Source: Gelidibacter sp038243395
GTDB lineage: Bacteria > Bacteroidota > Bacteroidia > Flavobacteriales > Flavobacteriaceae
Direction of reading: 5' to 3'
Assembly: GCA_038243395.1 (NCBI GenBank)
Contig: JBBSRC010000085.1
Span: 1-18,950 of the forward strand
DNA: 18,950 nucleotides
Shown here: piece after piece, positions 13,165 to 18,950 of the stretch
Numbering within the stretch: the stretch's first letter is position 1
Layout of the letters: the number at the start of each line of letters is the position of its first letter
Position numbers and translations under genes: made by a program
Notes under the pieces: model-generated
Told to the model about the DNA's origin: nothing
Seen by the model: only the letters and a program-made list of their open reading frames with translations
Databases searched by the model: none

Positions 13165-14352
13165 ATGAAATACATACTCCTCATCCTAACCCTAAGCATT
13201 CTCTTCACCTCCTGTGGAGAGAGCAAAAAAAACACCGTTGAAAAGGCTTTAGAAAGCAAAAATCTTGAAACCATCAGAAAAAAAAGAGCAGAATTGGTTG
13301 ATGAACAACAAGTCCTTCATGATAAAATTAAGATGCTCGACGAGAAATTATCGGTTTTGGACACCACTAAAAACATTCCCCTGATTACAACTTTCAAGGC
13401 GCAAACCGAAGAATTTAATCATGAACTGGAACTACAAGGTAATGTCACTACTAAAAACTTAATGACCTTAACCCCGGAGTATAATGGGATTCTTACCAAT
13501 GTTTATGTAAAAGAAGGACAGCAGGTGAGCAAAGGACAAACGTTGGCTAAAATTGATGATGGAGGCTTGAGTCAACAATTGGCACAGCAACAAATTCAAT
13601 CTGATTTAGCCCAAACAACTTTTGAGCGCCAAAAAAGGTTATGGGATGAGAAAATCGGAAGTGAAATTCAATTCCTTCAAGCGAAATCAACCTATCAGGC
13701 GCAACTGGAAGCCGTCAATCAAATACAGCAACAAATCGCAAAAACGATCGTAAAAGCTCCGTTTTCAGGCACTATTGATGAAGTGATTTCCGAACAAGGT
13801 AGCGTTGTGGCAGCCGGTCAAACGCAATTGATGCGTATTGTCAACTTGGACAATATGTATATTGAAACTGAAGTTCCCGAACGCTACATCAACACTATTA
13901 CCGAAGGCAAAAATGTAGAAGTCAACTTCCCTGTTCTCGGTAAAACATTTACGGCCAAAGTGCGTCAAACCAGTAATGTAATCAATCCTTCCAACCGAAC
14001 ATTTAGAGCAGAAATTGCTATTCCAAATAAAGAAAAAGATTTAAAACCCAACCTTACAGCACGTCTAAAAATCAATGATTACACAAATGAAACGGCGGTA
14101 TTAATTCCGCAGAGTATCATTTCTGAAAATGCTGATGGAGAGCAATATGTTTATGTTGTTAATGATAAAAACGCTAAGAATCAAGGCACTGTGTCAAGAG
14201 TAATTATCAAAACTGGAAGATCGCAAGGGGATAACATTGAGGTTTTGGAAGGCATTGAAAATAATACCGAATTGATCCAGGAAGGTGCAAGAAGTGTAAA
14301 TGACGGACAAACCGTAGAAGTACTAATATTTGACAACAATAAGAATGACTAA
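13165..14352 (+). CDS. RND efflux periplasmic adaptor (membrane fusion lipoprotein)
   Basis: A 395-residue adaptor linking the inner-membrane permease to the TolC channel. The N-terminus is a lipoprotein signal with lipobox LFTSC, the acylated cysteine being residue 17. A charged coiled coil (about 28-66) comes first, which is extra relative to classic AcrA. Then come the first half of the lipoyl/barrel-sandwich domain (GILTNVYVKEGQQVSKGQTLAKID), an alpha-hairpin rich in glutamine, the second half (KAPFSGTIDEVISEQGSVVAAGQ), a beta-barrel domain and a membrane-proximal domain. Its end overlaps the permease start by eight bases, a sign of translational coupling. Confidence 0.95.
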   Translation: MKYILLILTLSILFTSCGESKKNTVEKALESKNLETIRKKRAELVDEQQVLHDKIKMLDEKLSVLDTTKNIPLITTFKAQTEEFNHELELQGNVTTKNLMTLTPEYNGILTNVYVKEGQQVSKGQTLAKIDDGGLSQQLAQQQIQSDLAQTTFERQKRLWDEKIGSEIQFLQAKSTYQAQLEAVNQIQQQIAKTIVKAPFSGTIDEVISEQGSVVAAGQTQLMRIVNLDNMYIETEVPERYINTITEGKNVEVNFPVLGKTFTAKVRQTSNVINPSNRTFRAEIAIPNKEKDLKPNLTARLKINDYTNETAVLIPQSIISENADGEQYVYVVNDKNAKNQGTVSRVIIKTGRSQGDNIEVLEGIENNTELIQEGARSVNDGQTVEVLIFDNNKND

Positions 14353-17300
14353 GAAGAAAAAACAAGTGGATAAGGAATTTGGCTTGTCTTCATGGGCCAT
14401 TAGCAATAAGACGACTATGTATGTGCTTATTGTCGTGATCTTTTATTTAGGGATTTCTGCTTTTTTCAAAATGCCTCGAGAGAGTTTCCCTGAGGTCAAT
14501 ATCACTAAAATATTTGTGAGTTCCATTTTCCCTGGAAATACTGCCGAGGATATTGAAAAACTCATTACCGATCCGCTCGAAGACAAATTAAAAACCTTAA
14601 GCAACGTCGTGAAGATTACCTCGACCTCTCAGGAAGACTTTTCTATGGTAATCGTTGAATTTGATGAGAACATTACCGTTGAGCAAGCCAAACAGAAAGT
14701 AAAAGATGAGATAGACAGTGAAACCTCAAATGAGGATTGGCCAACATTTAATGATGCAAAAGTGGATCCCGATGTCTTTGAAATGAGCCTTTCAGAAGAA
14801 ATGCCAATTCTAAACATCAATATTTCTGGAGATTATACGGTTGAAAAACTTAAAGAATTTGCCGAATACCTTCAGGATGAAATTGAAGATATCCAAGAAA
14901 TCAAAAAAGCGGACATTCGTGGCGCGCAGGAAAGAGAAGTAGAAATAGCGGTGGACATTTATAAAATGATGGCCTCCCAAGTAACCTTCAATGACATTAT
15001 TGGAAGCATTAAAAATGGCAATGTGACCATGTCTGCTGGAAATTTAATTGCTAGTGGACAACGGCGTACCATACGAGTTTTAGGTGAAATCATGTCACCC
15101 AAAGAATTAGAGAATTTTGTTGTAAAATCAGAAGATGGTAATTCCATCTACCTTAAAGATGTTGCTACGGTTAGTTTTCATGAAGAAGATAAAACTACGT
15201 TTGCCCGTGAATTTGGAGATCCGGTGGTCATGTTGGACGTTAAAAAACGTGCCGGAAAGAACATGGTCGATGCCGTAGAGCAAGTTAGAGTTATTATCGA
15301 TAAAGCTAAGACAGAAGTTTTCCCGCAAGATCTTAAAGTTACGATTGCCAATGACCAATCTTCAGTGACTATTGCTCAGGTTGATGATTTGGTCAACAAT
15401 ATTATTTTTGGGGTTATCTTAGTTGTGACGGTCCTGATGTTCTTTTTAGGATTTAAAAATGCAATTTTTGTTGGATTCGCCATTCCAATGTCCATGTTCA
15501 TGTCCTTAATGATCTTAAATCTGTTAGGACATAGTTTGAATACCATGGTGCTTTTCGGCTTGATTATGGGTCTCGGAATGTTGGTTGACAACGGTATTGT
15601 GGTGGTTGAAAACGTTTACCGTCTTATGGACGAAGAAGGTATGACTCGTTTAGAAGCTGCTAAAAAAGGAATTGGTGAGATTGCCTTCCCTATTATTATT
15701 TCAACGGCTACGACGGTGGCGGCATTTATTCCTTTGGGATTATGGCCGGGAATTATGGGCGAATTCATGATGATTTTACCAATTACCTTATCGATAGTTC
15801 TTGGTTCTTCCTTGTTTGTTGCTGTATTTTTCAACTCCGTTTTGGTCTCTCAATTCATGAGTATTGAAGATAAAAACATGCCTTTAAAGCGGATTATTAT
15901 TACGACCAGTGTGATGGCTTTAATTGGCTTGATTGTGTTTTTTACCGCCGGAGAATATCGTGCACTTGGAAGCTTAATGATTTTTACGGCGATCATGCTA
16001 TGGGTATATCGTTTTTTCTTAAGAAAATGGGCCAATAGTTTTCAAAACAATACGCTGGTTAAATTAGAAAACTGGTACGAACGCCAATTACGAAAAGCAC
16101 TTTCTGGTAAAATGCCTTATATTTTGAGTCTCGGCACTTTTGCCTTGTTAATTTTAGCCTTCGTAGGATTCGGCGCTTCTTTAGGAGCTAAACGTACCAA
16201 GGTTGAGTTTTTCCCAGAAAACAAACCGAATCAAATCATTGTCTATATTGAATACCCTCAAGGTACAGCTATTGAAAAAACCAATGCCATCACAAAACAG
16301 ATTGAAAAACGAGTTTACGCCGTTTTGAATGATAGCCAGTACAAAGAAGGAGATTATAACTTCATGGTAGAAAGTGCCGTATCACAAGTTGGCGAAGGTG
16401 CAGGCGATCCGCAAGCAGATATGGGTTCGGCGGCAGAAATGCCTCATAAAGCAAAAATTACCGCTTCTATGCGCGAGTATAAGTTCCGAGAAGGTAAGGA
16501 CAGTGGATTGTTGCGTCAAAAGATCCAGGAAGACTTGGTGGGCATCTATCCTGGGGTTCTGATCTCTGTAGAAAAAGATGCTAATGGACCACCGGTAGGA
16601 GCGCCGATCAATATTGAAATTCAAGGTGAAGACTACAACGAGTTAATTTCTACTGCCGAAAACATGCGGGAATTCATCAACTCAAAAAACGTTGCAGGCA
16701 TCGATGAACTTAAAATTGATGTTAATAAGGATAAACCAACGATGCGGGTAACGATTGATCGTGAAAAAGCGGGAGAACTCGGTGTCAGCGCCTCTCAGAT
16801 CGGTCAGCAATTGCGAAATTCCATATTCGGAGCTAAAGCAGGGATCTATAAAGAAGGGGGCGACAATTTTGATATCTATGTGCGTTTTAATGAAGATAAC
16901 CGCTATAATACCAGCGCGCTATTCAACCAAAACATCACTTTTCGGGATAATAAAGGACAGATTAAGAACATTCCTTTATCAACACTCATCAAATATGAGA
17001 ACACCTCTGGTTTTAGTGCGATAAAACACAAGGGCACCAATCGTGTGGTTACCGTTTATTCGGCATTATCTCCAGGATATACTGATGCGGGCGCTATTGT
17101 ATCTCAAATTCAAAATGAGATGAAAAGCTACGAAGGAATGCCAGAAAATATCAAAATTGATTATACTGGACAAATCGAAGAGCAACAAAAGCAAATGACG
17201 TTTTTGTTGGGTGCCTTTGCCACCGGTCTAGGATTAATATTTTTCATACTTATTTTTCAATTTAATTCCATATCAAAACCAGCCATTATTATGTTGGCTA

Positions 17301-17845
17301 TACTTTTAAGTTTTATTGGCGTATTTGGCGGTATTTTGATAACGGGAAGTGCCTTTGTGATTATGATGACCATGGTTGGGATTATATCCTTAGCCGGAAT
17401 TGTCGTCAATAATGGCGTGGTACTTTTGGATTATGCTGAATTGCTCATCGAACGAAAGAAATACGAACTCAATCTAGAAAAAAATGATTATTTAGAAGTC
17501 GAAGATCTTTACGAAAGTATTGTAAGAGCTGGTAAAGCGCGTTTGCGTCCTGTATTGTTAACAGCGATTACTACCATTTTAGGACTGGTGCCTTTAGCTA
17601 TTGGTCTGAACATTAATTTCTTTTCCTTGTTTAAAGAATTTGATGCTGATATTTATATGGGTGGAGATAACGTTGTCTTTTGGGGACCTTTGGCCTGGAC
17701 CGTTATCTACGGATTGCTCGTGGCAACATTTCTTACCTTAATTGTCGTGCCTATCTTGTTTTTCTTAGTTACTAAGTTTAAAATGTGGTTACGCTTAAAA
17801 GTAAAATCGGTAAATCGAGAATTGGATCAGGAATTAGCAGAATAG
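14345..17845 (+). CDS. RND (HAE-type) efflux permease, large form with two extra membrane segments
   Basis: A 1166-residue inner-membrane proton-driven transporter. It has the two-fold RND plan: TM1 near 25-45, a porter domain, TM2-TM6 (about 350-505), a second TM7 start near 590, second porter domain and TM8-TM12. The proton-relay helix TM4 reads GMLVDNGIVVVENV (D415, N416), so one of the two AcrB aspartates is asparagine. TM10 carries VVNNGVVLLDYAE. Between TM6 and TM7 (about 515-558) lie two additional hydrophobic segments, IIITTSVMALIGLIVFFTA and LGSLMIFTAIMLWVYRFF, which explains the length above AcrB's 1049. I chose ATG 14345 over a TTG at 14330; it overlaps the adaptor's stop by eight bases. 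Substrate unknown; drugs or hydrophobic compounds are usual for the family. Confidence 0.95.
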   Translation: MTKKKKQVDKEFGLSSWAISNKTTMYVLIVVIFYLGISAFFKMPRESFPEVNITKIFVSSIFPGNTAEDIEKLITDPLEDKLKTLSNVVKITSTSQEDFSMVIVEFDENITVEQAKQKVKDEIDSETSNEDWPTFNDAKVDPDVFEMSLSEEMPILNINISGDYTVEKLKEFAEYLQDEIEDIQEIKKADIRGAQEREVEIAVDIYKMMASQVTFNDIIGSIKNGNVTMSAGNLIASGQRRTIRVLGEIMSPKELENFVVKSEDGNSIYLKDVATVSFHEEDKTTFAREFGDPVVMLDVKKRAGKNMVDAVEQVRVIIDKAKTEVFPQDLKVTIANDQSSVTIAQVDDLVNNIIFGVILVVTVLMFFLGFKNAIFVGFAIPMSMFMSLMILNLLGHSLNTMVLFGLIMGLGMLVDNGIVVVENVYRLMDEEGMTRLEAAKKGIGEIAFPIIISTATTVAAFIPLGLWPGIMGEFMMILPITLSIVLGSSLFVAVFFNSVLVSQFMSIEDKNMPLKRIIITTSVMALIGLIVFFTAGEYRALGSLMIFTAIMLWVYRFFLRKWANSFQNNTLVKLENWYERQLRKALSGKMPYILSLGTFALLILAFVGFGASLGAKRTKVEFFPENKPNQIIVYIEYPQGTAIEKTNAITKQIEKRVYAVLNDSQYKEGDYNFMVESAVSQVGEGAGDPQADMGSAAEMPHKAKITASMREYKFREGKDSGLLRQKIQEDLVGIYPGVLISVEKDANGPPVGAPINIEIQGEDYNELISTAENMREFINSKNVAGIDELKIDVNKDKPTMRVTIDREKAGELGVSASQIGQQLRNSIFGAKAGIYKEGGDNFDIYVRFNEDNRYNTSALFNQNITFRDNKGQIKNIPLSTLIKYENTSGFSAIKHKGTNRVVTVYSALSPGYTDAGAIVSQIQNEMKSYEGMPENIKIDYTGQIEEQQKQMTFLLGAFATGLGLIFFILIFQFNSISKPAIIMLAILLSFIGVFGGILITGSAFVIMMTMVGIISLAGIVVNNGVVLLDYAELLIERKKYELNLEKNDYLEVEDLYESIVRAGKARLRPVLLTAITTILGLVPLAIGLNINFFSLFKEFDADIYMGGDNVVFWGPLAWTVIYGLLVATFLTLIVVPILFFLVTKFKMWLRLKVKSVNRELDQELAE

Positions 17846-17860
17846 CATCCAGTTTTTAGT

Positions 17861-17903
17861 AATAAAAAGAGCTAAATGACAGTGTCATTTAGCCCTTTTT
17901 ATT
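17861..17903 (+). terminator. Strong terminator of the efflux operon
   Basis: AATAAAAAG-A-GCTAAATGAC and GTCATTTAGC-C-CTTTTTATT pair over 19 bases with one A-C mismatch around a three-base loop. The long T-rich tail on the right fits intrinsic termination 15 bases after the permease stop; the A-run on the left would also allow minus-strand termination. Confidence 0.93.
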
Positions 17904-18273
17904 ATCGCATGATACAAATCTGATGTGATTCTTGTTACCGTCGTTATCTATTTAGAGTTAGAGAACTAGGCTTAGTTGTCAATCCTTAAATCCAAATGAT
18001 TTGTTTGATATTTTTCGGAGGCTTATGATTTATGACTCATACGTTCTTAAGTTCCGATGTGAACTTAATTCTATCTATACTCCTTTTTCAACAAGCAGGA
18101 GGAGCTAGAAAACATTTCATTTGCCTAGGTATTTCATTATCTACCTACAATATTAACTTGTTCTCCTTTTAGGCGTCACTGCATTCTGTTTCCACAAAGA
18201 AGTATAAGGCGCGATGATTAGAACTTATATAAGTTATTGATCTTGTGAGTTTGCTTTAATCTAAAACATAAAA
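17904..18273. other. Intergenic stretch without a recognisable gene
   Basis: About 370 bases between two terminators of converging genes. No frame with recognisable protein content is seen on either strand. It holds a perfect 8-base hairpin TTAAGTTC/GAACTTAA with loop CGATGT (18047-18068) and a perfect 14-base palindrome AACTTATATAAGTT (18222-18235). Because both flanking genes end towards it, any transcript here would need its own promoter, and no TTG-N19-TAnnTTTG pair was found. Confidence 0.5.
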
Positions 18274-18306
18274 CACCCTTTGCGGATACATGGTCAACAA
18301 AGGGTG
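18274..18306 (-). terminator. Terminator of the phosphate transporter gene
   Basis: CACCCTTTG (18274-18282) and CAAAGGGTG (18298-18306) pair over nine bases around a 15-base loop. On the minus strand the stem is followed by TTTTATGTTTT. It lies 27 bases past the stop codon of the minus-strand gene at 18333. Confidence 0.82.
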
Positions 18307-18332
18307 CTTTGTTTAAAAAATTAAAATGTTAT

Positions 18333-18950
18333 CTATTTTTTATACTTTTCGAGAAATTGCGCAGGTTTCACTGAACTGTCATGGGCAGTATAATACTCTT
18401 CCAATAAGTTCATGGTCGCGGTTAGCAAATCTTTGGTTTCTAACAAGATTCCGAAATACAACGTGGTGTTTTTAGGACTTGATTCCTCAGAACGTGTACG
18501 TTCCACCTGTTTTTGGATTTTATCTGTAACCAGACTAACAATTTCTGCTTTCCTTCCTAAAATAATACCAATTTCTTCAAAAGAATGCGAGTCGAAAGCA
18601 TTCCGAGTATTGTTGAACAAACGTTCAAAACGCGCGTCCACTTCTTTAAGTTCCTTTATTTGACTGAACTTTAATTTCTTATGGTTGTTGTGAACATGTT
18701 TATGGCTCACTTTAGAAATGTATTCTAATGACTGCGTCATATCTTGCAAATACCCTAAAATATTGATATAAAAATTACTGGCGCCCACACTCGAATCGTC
18801 CAAATTCTTGATAAAGTAAAAGATGTTGTCTCGTAATTCATCCACCTCATCTGAGAGTTTCTTAATCTGCTTTTTATTCTTCTTTAATAACGACAGATCT
18901 TGCAGAGCCAATCCGTTAATGGCATTGGTGTAAATTCTATTGCCCCGTTT
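18333..18950 (-). CDS. C-terminal part of a probable PiT-type phosphate transporter with PhoU-like domain (cut by the window edge)
   Basis: The frame is open from the right edge (first residues KRGNRIYTNAINGLALQDL) to the stop at 18333-18335, so the gene starts outside the window; the TTG at 18911 is internal. The visible 205 residues are soluble and helical: a charged coil, then SLEYISKVSHKHVHNNHKKL, a middle helix pair, and RSEESSPKNTTLYFGILLETKDLLTATMNLLEEYY. This matches the long cytoplasmic PhoU-like tail I know from flavobacterial inorganic phosphate transporters. No membrane segment is in view, so the transporter assignment rests on the tail alone; a free PhoU-like protein or a Na/phosphate symporter of the NptA type with the same tail is the alternative. 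Confidence 0.6.
   Translation of the reverse strand, partial: KRGNRIYTNAINGLALQDLSLLKKNKKQIKKLSDEVDELRDNIFYFIKNLDDSSVGASNFYINILGYLQDMTQSLEYISKVSHKHVHNNHKKLKFSQIKELKEVDARFERLFNNTRNAFDSHSFEEIGIILGRKAEIVSLVTDKIQKQVERTRSEESSPKNTTLYFGILLETKDLLTATMNLLEEYYTAHDSSVKPAQFLEKYKK

Noticed and set aside
14330..14344. TTG start for the RND permease
   Set aside because: ATG at 14345 gives the usual lysine-rich N-terminus before TM1 and a normal short overlap with the adaptor gene.

Overview
The window comes from an AT-rich member of the Bacteroidetes, almost certainly the Flavobacteriaceae. Evidence for this: recognisable flavobacterial forms of OdhA/OdhB, AnsA, TatD and polyprenyl synthetase; promoters of the Bacteroidetes type (TTG, about 19-20 bases, TAnnTTTG); almost no Shine-Dalgarno sequences; and a tRNA gene without an encoded CCA. 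Most of it is ordinary core chromosome.

Layout. 13-1974 (minus): tRNA-Ser(GGA), type I asparaginase ansA and a TatD-family hydrolase, the last two 3 bases apart. 2351-4123 (plus): an accessory-looking stretch with a small retropepsin-like aspartic protease, an orphan LuxR-type response regulator broken by two compensating single-base frameshifts, and about 640 bases without a full gene. This last part holds two nearly identical promoter units, each with a TACGTA-type palindrome touching the -33 element. The first appears to drive a roughly 70-nt RNA ending at a hairpin. The second drives a roughly 250-nt transcript with a tiny, apparently frameshifted membrane-peptide gene. 4142-8405 (minus): odhB and odhA, the E2 and E1 parts of 2-oxoglutarate dehydrogenase. 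8527-9060 (plus): a small outer-membrane beta-barrel protein, divergent from odhA. 9186-10520 (minus): a conserved hypothetical protein and a polyprenyl diphosphate synthase in one unit. 10643-17845 (plus): a TetR regulator, TolC-type outer membrane channel, four-helix-bundle (23S-IVP family) protein, lipoprotein periplasmic adaptor and very large RND permease, closed by a strong terminator. 18333 to the right edge (minus): the C-terminal part of a probable phosphate transporter with a PhoU-like tail.

How the parts work together. The tetR-tolC-adaptor-permease genes form a complete tripartite efflux pump with its own regulator; a 7-base inverted repeat flanking the tetR -33 element is a good candidate autoregulatory operator. 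The four-helix-bundle gene interrupts this operon and is followed by AAACTT-rich degenerate repeats, which looks like a later insertion. The most unusual part is 2807-4123: a regulator gene and a tiny membrane-peptide gene both look recently broken by single-base changes, beside two promoter units that share one operator design. I infer a small regulatory circuit, possibly decaying, but nothing in the sequence proves that the regulator binds these palindromes.
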